A DNA stretch of 9,746 nucleotides from Planctomycetaceae bacterium (lineage in GTDB: Bacteria; Planctomycetota; Planctomycetia; Pirellulales; Pirellulaceae): the NCBI GenBank assembly GCA_022614795.1, contig JAKEHX010000691.1, positions 1-9,746 on the forward strand, in the 5' to 3' direction. Below are positions 1 to 5,902 of this stretch, piece by piece. The notes below the pieces were generated by a model. That model saw only the letters and a program-made list of their open reading frames with translations. It made no database searches and had not been told where the DNA came from. A program made the translations under genes and the position numbers. Position 1 is the first letter of the stretch. Every line of letters begins with the position of its first letter.

Positions 1-504
<504 letters not shown>

Positions 505-547
505 GCCGTCGAAGCAGTCGAGGGCTTAACGGCTGTTTCAAATCACG

Positions 548-603
548 TAGCTGAAGTCGCCAGACTTCAGGAAATCCCGCCTGAACTCTGGCGAGTTCAT
601 CTA
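548..603. repeat. Twin-hairpin (REP/BIME-like) element between convergent genes
   Basis: Two 24-bp units, 548-571 and 580-603, lie in inverted orientation with an 8-bp spacer and match at 21 of 24 positions when one is reverse-complemented. Each unit is itself a hairpin. The first has 8-bp arms at 551-558 and 563-570 with loop GCCA. The second has 7-bp arms at 582-588 and 593-599 with loop TGGC. Two of the three differences are a G-C to C-G swap at paired stem positions, so the stem is kept while the bases change. The element sits between the stop codons at 504 and 613 of two convergent genes. It could act as a two-way transcription end or mRNA 3'-end structure, but no T-run follows either stem. 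It could equally be one copy of a dispersed REP-like family. Confidence 0.75.
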
Positions 604-612
604 TGACGCTTC

Positions 613-1992
613 TCATGCCGCGATGGGCTGGCCCCGCAGTTGGGCCCGCAGCTCGCGCAGCTGCTGCTCGTATGCCAGCCGCTCGGTTTGCCACTGGCCG
701 CGGGCCTGGCGGAAGGCGTCCTGCTGGTCTTCTAGCTCTTGCTCGCGGCGGACCAGATTGGCCGCGTGCTCTTCGATTTCCGCCTGTCGCGCAGCCGACC
801 AGTCCTTCAGGCCGCCTTGCAGCTGCGCCAGCTCCCGATGTTGCTGGGCGATTCGCTCGCCGAGCTGGACCAGCTCTTGCTTCTTCGCGTCGAGCGACTG
901 CTCTTCCAGCCGGTAATGCTCGGCCAGCTTGAGCCGCAATTGGGCGATCGCATGAGCGACTTCGGCCGGCGACATGCGCCCGCTGATTTGCGCCCAGAGC
1001 TGCTCGGCGATCAGCCGCATTTCGAGCGACTGGCGATGCAGCGCGGTGATTTCGCCGCGGACTTGTTCCAAGCCGGCCCGCTGCCGCTCGATCCACTCGG
1101 CCCGTCCCTCCAGCCGCTGACGGTGATTGGCCAGCTCGGCGTCGATTCGGCTGGCTTGATCGTCGAGCGCCTGGGCCTGGTCGCGCCGCCGCTGGTCCCA
1201 CGCCTGGCCATCGGCGGACAGCTCGGCCCGGTCGCGCACGAGCTGCTCGCTTTGCTGGGCGACCAGGCGTTCCGCCGCAGCGAGCTGCTGGTCGCGGTCG
1301 GCGGATTTCTGTTCGAATTCGCGCGCCAGTCGCTCGCGCTCGCGGGCGAGGGCCGTCTCCTGCCGCGCCCGCTCTTGCTCCCAGAGCTGGAGCGCGTGAC
1401 GCAGTGCGGACGCCTGCCGCTCGATCTCAAAGCGCCGCTCGCGGAGATCATTTTCTTTGAGCTGCAATTGCCGCTCGCGGTCGGCCAGCTCGGCGTGAGC
1501 CTGATCCAGATCGACGGCTTCGGCGGCCGCTGTGCCGGTTTCGCCGCGCACCTGGGCATCGTACAACTGCCGCCGCAGGTCGGCCTCACGCTCGGCGAAC
1601 TCGTGCTCCTGCTCGCGGAGCCAGACGCGGCTCGTCCGCAGGTCCGATTCGAGTTGTGCGACGCGGGCGTTGAGTTGGGCCTCGCGGCGGTCGACCTCTC
1701 GCAGCCGCTCACGCAGATGCTCGGAAAGCTGGTCGGACTGCAATTCCAATTGCTCGCGGCGGGCGACTTCCGACTGCCCCGTGACCGCGGCGACCAGGTC
1801 AGCCGGCGGCTCTTCGATGACTTCCAGAAGCGACGGCCCGCCGGGAGTCGAGGCCCCGGCCATCAAGTGGGGACCGTCGATCCGGGCGCGACGGGGGCTG
1901 ATCAGTGGGGCCGCCGGCGCGGCATCGTCCGGGGGCGCGGACTGGCTCGTTGTCGCAGGCGCCGTGGTCGCTGTGGCATCGGTGGTGTTCAT
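613..1992 (-). CDS. Long coiled-coil protein of unknown function
   Basis: 459 residues from the ATG at 1990-1992 (MNTTDATATTAPATTSQS). An upstream in-frame GTG at 2064 and ATG at 2058 would add 24 or 22 residues, but the added stretch looks like intergenic DNA, so the later ATG is preferred. The first ~65 residues are low-complexity Thr/Ala/Pro and probably disordered. From about residue 75 nearly to the end the chain is rich in Glu, Gln, Arg, Leu and Ala with heptad-like spacing (REQLELQSDQLSEHLRERL, LAREFEQKSADRDQQLAAAE), typical of a long alpha-helical coiled coil. One break near residue 335 (ISGRMSPAEV) may be a hinge. There is no signal peptide, membrane helix or catalytic motif. A structural or scaffolding role is plausible but unproven. 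It resembles conserved planctomycete hypothetical proteins; no specific family is recognised. Confidence 0.8.
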   Translation of the reverse strand: MNTTDATATTAPATTSQSAPPDDAAPAAPLISPRRARIDGPHLMAGASTPGGPSLLEVIEEPPADLVAAVTGQSEVARREQLELQSDQLSEHLRERLREVDRREAQLNARVAQLESDLRTSRVWLREQEHEFAEREADLRRQLYDAQVRGETGTAAAEAVDLDQAHAELADRERQLQLKENDLRERRFEIERQASALRHALQLWEQERARQETALARERERLAREFEQKSADRDQQLAAAERLVAQQSEQLVRDRAELSADGQAWDQRRRDQAQALDDQASRIDAELANHRQRLEGRAEWIERQRAGLEQVRGEITALHRQSLEMRLIAEQLWAQISGRMSPAEVAHAIAQLRLKLAEHYRLEEQSLDAKKQELVQLGERIAQQHRELAQLQGGLKDWSAARQAEIEEHAANLVRREQELEDQQDAFRQARGQWQTERLAYEQQLRELRAQLRGQPIAA

Positions 1993-2108
1993 AGGCCGTC
2001 CGTCTTTGGCCGCGGCATTACAACCGCTACCGCCCTTACAGTTTCTCACGTCAATCATCGGCACTTGGGGGCGGAGAATTCAGCCCGGCAAGGTTTTGGT
2101 TCAACAAG

Positions 2109-2140
2109 CCGCGATTCTGGGGGGCCGCGATTCTGGGGGG
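2109..2140. repeat. Perfect 16-bp tandem duplication
   Basis: The 16-mer CCGCGATTCTGGGGGG occurs twice head to tail, at 2109-2124 and 2125-2140, without mismatch. It lies in the 295-bp divergent gap between the coiled-coil gene (starting at 1992, minus) and groES (starting at 2288, plus), ten bases before the inverted repeat at 2151. Such exact duplications often arise by replication slippage. No protein-binding role can be read from it. Confidence 0.8.
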
Positions 2141-2148
2141 CGTTGGCG

Positions 2149-2202
<54 letters not shown>

Positions 2203-2287
2203 ATCCATTCGCTTGCGGGCCGACTGCTAGCGTGCGAGAATCACCGCACTTTTCAAGTCAATCCCCGATGAAAGCGAGCCGGTCTTC

Positions 2288-2575
2288 ATGAAAGTCATTC
2301 CCCTGGGCGACAAGGTGGTCGTCAAGCGTCTCGAATCCGAAGCCCGTACCGCGGGAGGCATCGTCCTGCCCGATTCGGCCAAGGAGAAGCCGCAGCAAGG
2401 GCGGGTCCTCTCCGTGGGGGACGGCCGGCTGCTCGATAACGGACAGCGCCACGAGTGCCAGGTCCAGGAAGGGGACCGGATCATTTTCAGCACTTGGGGC
2501 GGCACCGAAATCAAGGTCGACGGCGAGGAACTGTTGATTCTCAAAGAGGACGATATTCTGGCGGTGCTGGATTAG
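2288..2575 (+). CDS. groES: Co-chaperonin GroES (Hsp10)
   Basis: 95 residues, the normal length for bacterial GroES. This heptameric cap closes the GroEL chamber during ATP-driven protein folding in the cytoplasm. The family start is clear (MKVIPLGDKVVVKRLE). The mobile loop that contacts GroEL covers about residues 16-35 (EARTAGGIVLPDSAKEKP) with its hydrophobic GGIVLP core at 23-28. The typical GKV/VGDG strand (GRVLSVGDGR), the GDRIIFSTWGGTEIK segment and the C-terminal LILKEDDILAVLD are all present. No groEL follows: the next gene is hicB 82 bp downstream on the same strand. The chaperonin partner must be encoded elsewhere, and further groES copies may exist. The start codon has no clear ribosome binding site (AGCGAGCCGGTCTTC precedes it). 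No CIRCE operator is seen upstream, so HrcA control is not supported here. Confidence 0.95.
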   Translation: MKVIPLGDKVVVKRLESEARTAGGIVLPDSAKEKPQQGRVLSVGDGRLLDNGQRHECQVQEGDRIIFSTWGGTEIKVDGEELLILKEDDILAVLD

Positions 2576-2593
2576 CCAACCCGACGACATCGT

Positions 2594-2622
2594 TTGACCG
2601 GCCGCCAAGGACAAGCGAGAAT
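2594..2622 (+). promoter_or_regulatory. Candidate sigma-70-type promoter for hicBA
   Basis: TTGACC (2594-2599, five of six matches to the -35 consensus) is followed after 17 bases by GAGAAT (2617-2622, four of six matches to the -10 consensus). Predicted transcription would start near 2629, about 30 bases before hicB. This would give the toxin-antitoxin pair its own promoter separate from groES. The -10 match is weak, so this is a suggestion only. Confidence 0.3.
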
Positions 2623-2646
2623 TGAGATAGCTGGAAGTCGCCTTTT

Positions 2647-2650
2647 GAGG
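2647..2650 (+). promoter_or_regulatory. Shine-Dalgarno site of hicB
   Basis: GAGG ends 7 bases before the hicB ATG at 2658 (TTTTGAGGGCCATATATG). It is the best-placed ribosome binding site in the window; most other genes here, including groES, polX and the GTPase, lack a clear one. It fixes the hicB start and would favour strong antitoxin translation, with the toxin start reached by the ATGA overlap. Confidence 0.6.
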
Positions 2651-2657
2651 GCCATAT

Positions 2658-2876
2658 ATGACTCTGACTGCCGTCTATCTCCCCGTACCTGAGGGCTTCG
2701 TGGCATTCGTCGAAGAATTGCCCGGTGCGAATACCCAAGGGAAAACGCTCGACGAGGCTCGCGAGAACCTGAGCGAGGCGGTCGAATTGGTGCTTGAAGC
2801 GAATCGAGGGTTGGCAGCAAAAGCGATCGGCAGCCAAACAGTGGTCAGGGAACCGCTCGTGGTGCCTTCGCCATGA
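2658..2876 (+). CDS. hicB: HicB-family antitoxin (short form)
   Basis: 72 residues. HicB antitoxins neutralise the HicA mRNA interferase by covering its active site. The fold is the partial RNase-H-like HicB domain: an N-terminal strand (TLTAVYLPVPEGFVAFVEEL, about 2-21), the conserved PG turn (LPGANTQGKT, 21-30) and the helix that follows (LDEARENLSEAVELVLEANR, 31-50). The C-terminus is short (VREPLVVPSP) and has no helix-turn-helix or ribbon-helix-helix, so this protein probably cannot bind an operator by itself. The stop overlaps the start of hicA by four bases (ATGA at 2873-2876), which implies coupled translation. The order is antitoxin first, unlike the classical hicA-hicB arrangement. 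Family membership is confident from the sequence pattern and the partner. Confidence 0.85.
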   Translation: MTLTAVYLPVPEGFVAFVEELPGANTQGKTLDEARENLSEAVELVLEANRGLAAKAIGSQTVVREPLVVPSP

Positions 2877-3058
2877 AGCGACAGGAGGTGGTAAGGCACC
2901 TTCAAGCGCAGGGTTGCGTGGTGCTTCGTGAGGGCCGAAAGCACACCGTGTTTCTGAATGCCATACTCGGACGGGTTTCTACTGTTCCGCGTCATCGAGA
3001 AATAAACGATTTCCTGGTGCGAAAAATTTGCCGCGACCTCGGCGTCGCCGAGCCGTAA
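2873..3058 (+). CDS. hicA: HicA-family toxin, mRNA interferase
   Basis: 61 residues, the usual size for HicA, a small double-stranded-RNA-binding-fold endoribonuclease that cuts mRNA and stops growth when free of HicB. The layout matches the family: an N-terminal helix (KRQEVVRHLQAQGCVVLRE, 2-20), the G-x-K-H segment (GRKHTVFLN, 21-29) with H24 as the expected catalytic histidine, then a strand and the VPRHREINDFLVRKICRDLGV tail (38-58), which corresponds to the common VP-H-EI-GTL-IL/LGI ending. The usual GS(H/K)H reads GRKH, a conservative variation that keeps the histidine. It begins inside the hicB stop. It probably acts in the cytoplasm. Whether it is active cannot be told from sequence. 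Confidence 0.85.
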   Translation: MKRQEVVRHLQAQGCVVLREGRKHTVFLNAILGRVSTVPRHREINDFLVRKICRDLGVAEP

Positions 3059-3149
3059 GTCACAGCTTGGTTCGTTATTTCGGCATGAATCGTGCGGTGC
3101 AAAAATATTCTCAATCCTGACACTAGTTCGTCGGCTTGGAGCCCTTGCA

Positions 3150-4268
3150 ATGCAACTCCGCTCGCTGTCTGTACTTAGCCTCGCTTGCGCGATTCTGCTC
3201 TCGCTGGTTTCTGCCCCTGCGGCAGCCGCCTTGGACGAAGCGACCGCCAAGAAATATGAGCAGATGATCGACAAGGCTGTCGGTTATCTCGCCACCAAGG
3301 GACAAGCGACCGATGGCTCGTACAACGCCGCCGCCGGCCCCGCGGTCACTGCCCTTGTCACCACCGGCATTCTCCGCCATGGCCGCTCGCCCGACGATCC
3401 GGTCGTTGCCAAGAGTCTGAAATACCTGGAAGGGTTCGTTCAGGATGACGGCGGCATCTATGCCCCGGAGTCGTATTACAAAAATTACGAGACGTGCCTG
3501 GCCATCCTCTGCTTCACCGAGGCCAATCGGGGCGGCAAGTACGATGCCCTGCTGAAAAAGGCCGACCGTTTTGTGAAGGAGAATCAGTGGGGAGCCGCCG
3601 GCGACAAGGGGCCACAGGATTTTGAATACGGCGGGGCGGGTTACGGCAAGAACAAACGACCCGACCTCTCGAACACCAACTTCCTGATCGACGCCCTCAA
3701 AGCCACCGGCAACGCCGCCGACAGCGAAGCGATTCAGCGGGCCCTGCTCTTTGTCGGCCGCTGCCAGAACCTCGAATCCGAGCACAATACGACGCCGTTC
3801 GCCGCCAAAAACCCCGACGGCGGCTTCTACTACACGCCGGCAGCCGGCGGCGTCAGCCAGGCGGGCAACGACGAAGCGACCGGCGGCCTGCGCAGCTACG
3901 CCTCAATGACGTACGCCGGCCTCAAGAGCATGATCTATGCCGGCGTGAAGCCCGGCGATCCCCGCGTCAAAGCGGCCGTCGGCTGGCTGAAGAAAAACTA
4001 CGACCTCGACTCCAACCCCGGCATGGGCACCGCTGGCCTCTATTACTACTACAACACGTTCGCCAAGGCCCTCGCTGCCTTAGGCGAAGACAAATTCGTC
4101 GATGAGAAGGGGGTCGCCCACGACTGGCGAAAGGAGCTGATCGACGAGCTCGCCAGCCGTCAGCGCCCCGACGGCAGTTGGGTCAACAGCGACAACGCGA
4201 AGTGGATGGAGGGGGACGCGAGCCTGGTGACAGGCTATGCGCTCTTGGCGCTGTCGTATTGCAAGTAA
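3150..4268 (+). CDS. Secreted prenyltransferase/squalene-oxidase repeat protein (alpha/alpha toroid)
   Basis: 372 residues. A signal peptide is clear: MQLRSLSVLSLACAILLSLV then SAPAAAALDE, with cleavage likely near residue 27. The mature part has repeated helical pairs carrying squalene-cyclase-like QW or DGG turns: DDGGIYAPESYY (99-110), NPDGGFYYTP (221-230) and QRPDGSWVNSD (338-348), interleaved with helices such as SYASMTYAGLKSMIYAGV. This is the alpha/alpha-toroid fold of squalene cyclases and protein prenyltransferases. The DxDD acid motif of squalene-hopene cyclases is absent, so I do not expect cyclase activity. Secreted homologues are common in planctomycetes and their function is unknown. 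GGAG at 3138-3141 is a reasonable ribosome binding site 8 bases before the ATG. The 3' neighbour at 4274 begins 5 bases after the stop, so the two may be co-transcribed. Confidence 0.85.
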   Translation: MQLRSLSVLSLACAILLSLVSAPAAAALDEATAKKYEQMIDKAVGYLATKGQATDGSYNAAAGPAVTALVTTGILRHGRSPDDPVVAKSLKYLEGFVQDDGGIYAPESYYKNYETCLAILCFTEANRGGKYDALLKKADRFVKENQWGAAGDKGPQDFEYGGAGYGKNKRPDLSNTNFLIDALKATGNAADSEAIQRALLFVGRCQNLESEHNTTPFAAKNPDGGFYYTPAAGGVSQAGNDEATGGLRSYASMTYAGLKSMIYAGVKPGDPRVKAAVGWLKKNYDLDSNPGMGTAGLYYYYNTFAKALAALGEDKFVDEKGVAHDWRKELIDELASRQRPDGSWVNSDNAKWMEGDASLVTGYALLALSYCK

Positions 4269-4273
4269 GCGTG

Positions 4274-5062
4274 ATGAGACTGGCGATGGGCTGGTTCATT
4301 GTTGGATTGGCCTCGATCGTGATTCTCGCTGGCGCGCTTCATTTCTTCCTTATTGCGCGTCGTCGTGCGCGATTCAGGAAGAGTGAAGCGCTGACGTACG
4401 CGAAGCTCCACCGTGGTCAGGACGTTGACCGCATGGATGCTATGCCCGACCTGCCCATACCGTTTGGTTACAAGATGGCCTGGTTGGCCATCCCTGCAAG
4501 CGATCCAGCCGAGGTCATGAATTCGTTGGGCCTCGATGGGGCGGAGCGCGCGAACTGGCTGACGGGATACCGAGCGGCGTATGCCGGACGATTGTTTGTC
4601 AGTCCGGTCGTCCGAGGCTGGGTTTTCGTGGTTTGTCGCGAACTGCCGCCCCTCGGTCATCCACCCCATGAGGCTCAATGGCATTCCCTGATGCACTCGC
4701 TCTCGAAAAAGTTTGGAGAGGCACAGTATTTCGCGACCCATCGTGTATCGGCGTTTCACGCGTGGTCGCGATTCGTTCGCGGCGAGGAGCAACGCTCATT
4801 CGCGTACGCCGACGGCCAGACACTAGTCGATCGCGGTTCAAAGACACCCGGTGAATTGAAACTTGCGTATCGTTATTTCGATGAGAATGCGCCTGAGGCA
4901 GAGTCCGACGAGTATTGGAATCGGAGCAACCTCAGCTACCCCGACGAACAACACGTCATGGAGGTTGCTGAAAGGTGGAGCATCAACCCGACGAAACTAG
5001 ACAAACTTGATTCGGCGCCGGGATCCGGCTGGGTAGCAACGTTCAAGCGTGGCCAGATGTGA
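4274..5062 (+). CDS. Membrane-anchored protein of unknown function
   Basis: 262 residues from the ATG at 4274, which follows the upstream stop by five bases. An in-frame opening extends back to 4178, but that part is an out-of-frame copy of the previous gene's 3' end. One hydrophobic helix near the N-terminus (about 6-27, WFIVGLASIVILAGALHFFL) is followed by basic residues (ARRRARFRK), predicting a single membrane anchor with the rest in the cytoplasm. The soluble part has conserved-looking aromatic motifs: FGYKMAWLAI (64-73), NWLTGYRAAYAGRLFVSP (94-111), GWVFVVCRELP (115-125), FGEAQYFATHRV (147-158), FHAWSRF (161-167), and near the end YPDEQHVMEVAERWSINPT (222-240). I recognise this pattern (FGYK-AWLA, FG-QYF-THRV-AWAR, W-DP) from widespread bacterial hypothetical proteins, some small and soluble; no function is known to me. 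Codons are less GC-biased than in polX. Confidence 0.75.
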   Translation: MRLAMGWFIVGLASIVILAGALHFFLIARRRARFRKSEALTYAKLHRGQDVDRMDAMPDLPIPFGYKMAWLAIPASDPAEVMNSLGLDGAERANWLTGYRAAYAGRLFVSPVVRGWVFVVCRELPPLGHPPHEAQWHSLMHSLSKKFGEAQYFATHRVSAFHAWSRFVRGEEQRSFAYADGQTLVDRGSKTPGELKLAYRYFDENAPEAESDEYWNRSNLSYPDEQHVMEVAERWSINPTKLDKLDSAPGSGWVATFKRGQM

Positions 5063-5074
5063 CGGCAAGTCGTC

Positions 5075-5096
5075 GGGTGCCACTAGTGGCTTACCC
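5075..5096. repeat. Diverged single copy of the 2151-2202 repeat arm
   Basis: GGGTGCCACTAGTGGC and the following CTTACCC match the left arm at 2151-2172 in 19 of 22 positions. Its core GCCACTAGTGGC (5079-5090) is a perfect 12-bp palindrome. The second arm seen at 2181-2202 is missing. It spans the junction of two convergent genes: the plus-strand stop is at 5060-5062, and the TTA at 5091-5093 within the repeat forms the TAA stop of the minus-strand gene. Confidence 0.7.
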
Positions 5097-5516
5097 TTGG
5101 TTGGCTGCACGTTTCATGAACCTCACTACCTCGCCATACAGCCCACCGGCAACGTCACTGGGCGTGTCGTGCTCGATGTCCACGTCACGACCTAGCTTGC
5201 TCGTCCACTTCCCGCTCGGTAGCTCTCGCGCAGCGTGCGTATAGAACAGCGACGACCCGTAAATGGCAACCTTGACGAAACCGACTTCGCTTTGACCGTC
5301 GCCACAAGGCTCGAATCCAAGTACCCCAAGGGCGGACTCAAGCACGTTGACTCCGAAGTCGTCGATTGACGCGGAAATCGGCCAATACACTCCCGGCTGC
5401 CACCAGTGCTCGGTGTCCGACGCCGCCCAGGCGATGCAGTTATAGTCGCTCGTCGCCGGGCTGGTGATCCGATAATTCGTCGCCGTCAGGCGGGGGAACT
5501 CGCGGCTGCCGATCAT
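5091..5516 (-). CDS. YNCIAWA-type protein (DUF7689-like), possible papain/NlpC-like cysteine enzyme
   Basis: 141 residues from the ATG at 5514-5516, which overlaps the stop of the upstream gene as ATGA; an earlier in-frame start at 5546 would lie inside that gene and is not preferred. Key segments: FPRLTATNYRITSPATSDYNCIAWA (about 7-31, with C27), WWQPGVYWP (38-46), LGFEPCGDG (66-74), GFVKVAIYG (79-87), then THAARELPSGKWTSKLGRDVDIEHDT (93-118, with H94 and H116). The order conserved Cys in a helix start, then His before a strand, then an I-x-H element resembles Cys-His enzymes of the papain/NlpC-P60 class; this is inference. I recognise the family from many cyanobacterial and planctomycete genomes, where it is usually annotated as hypothetical, and the label DUF7689 is from memory. 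No signal peptide, so cytoplasmic. Its stop codon lies in the repeat at 5075-5096. Confidence 0.75.
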   Translation of the reverse strand: MIGSREFPRLTATNYRITSPATSDYNCIAWAASDTEHWWQPGVYWPISASIDDFGVNVLESALGVLGFEPCGDGQSEVGFVKVAIYGSSLFYTHAARELPSGKWTSKLGRDVDIEHDTPSDVAGGLYGEVVRFMKRAANQG

Positions 5517-5839
5517 GGCGTGACGAATCCGTTTCGCTTGCCCCATTCCAGCCAGGCCTGGGCCATTTGCCGCACGTTGCCGGCCGCCTCAGGAGGCACG
5601 GGATTCTCTTCCGTGATCGATTCAAGGGCCCAAAACCATTGGTCGGGTTCGCGCTCGAGTTCCTCCAGGATCAAGGGCACGACCGAGAGCCCCATCCCAA
5701 TAATTCGCTGGTAAGGGCGGAGCATCGCCATCTGCGCGGTATTCGAAAGATAACGCGACTGGCTCTTCCACTCAGCCGCGAGCCGTTGGAAGCGGTCGCG
5801 GATGTCAGTTGACGATTGGGATTGAAGTGTTGCTGGCAT
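5513..5839 (-). CDS. Small helical protein, partner of the YNCIAWA-type gene
   Basis: 108 residues from the ATG at 5837-5839 (MPATLQSQSSTD); an upstream TTG at 5851 is possible but less likely. The chain looks all-helical: IRDRFQRLAAEWKSQSRYL, then AQMAMLRPYQRIIGMGLSVVPLILEELERE (about 37-66), the aromatic PDQWFWALESITEENPVP (67-84) and RQMAQAWLEWGKRNGF. I recognise this pattern (YQRIIGMG-VPLIL-ELE, WFWAL-ITG-NPVP, M-AWL-WG) as a conserved family of unknown function that often stands directly before a YNCIAWA-type gene, as it does here with a 4-base overlap. Coupled translation and a shared function are therefore likely. A TATAAT-like box lies 33 bases upstream. It could be an adaptor, antitoxin-like or immunity-like protein, but nothing in the sequence decides this. 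Confidence 0.75.
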   Translation of the reverse strand: MPATLQSQSSTDIRDRFQRLAAEWKSQSRYLSNTAQMAMLRPYQRIIGMGLSVVPLILEELEREPDQWFWALESITEENPVPPEAAGNVRQMAQAWLEWGKRNGFVTP

Positions 5840-5871
5840 GGTGAAATCCAACGTGCATAGCTATCTACTTG

Positions 5872-5900
5872 ATTATAGCCTGAAAAGACCGGTGTTTTGA
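5872..5900 (-). promoter_or_regulatory. Candidate promoter and 20-bp imperfect palindrome upstream of the two-gene cassette
   Basis: On the minus strand TATAAT (plus-strand 5872-5877) is a perfect -10 match, 32 bases before the ATG of the cassette's first gene. No good -35 hexamer is visible. At 5881-5900, in the place where a -35 would lie, is an imperfect palindrome (TGAAAAGACCGGTGTTTTGA on the plus strand), 16 of 20 positions symmetric around ACCGGT. It could be an operator or activator site. Because polX ends at 5903, it could also be a weak polX 3' hairpin. The -10 call is moderate and the operator call weak. Confidence 0.4.
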
Positions 5901-5902
5901 TT

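Noticed and set aside
1993..2064. Longer start for the coiled-coil gene (GTG at 2064 or ATG at 2058)
   Set aside because: The extra residues (KGGSGCNAAAKDGRP) look unlike the rest and there is no better ribosome binding site; the ATG at 1992 is preferred, though not proven.
2203..2287. CIRCE heat-shock operator upstream of groES
   Set aside because: No TTAGCACTC and inverted GAGTGCTAA pair is present; GCTAGC and similar short matches are not enough.
3059..3149. Promoter for the toroid gene
   Set aside because: TTGGTT at 3067 and AAATAT at 3103 are too far apart for a standard promoter; no convincing pair was found.
2675..3785. Minus-strand open frames opposite hicBA and the toroid gene
   Set aside because: The plus-strand genes have clear family motifs and starts; the antisense frames show none.
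5517..5546. Longer start for the YNCIAWA-type gene at 5546
   Set aside because: It would overlap the upstream gene by over 30 bases; the ATG at 5516 forms the usual ATGA coupling.
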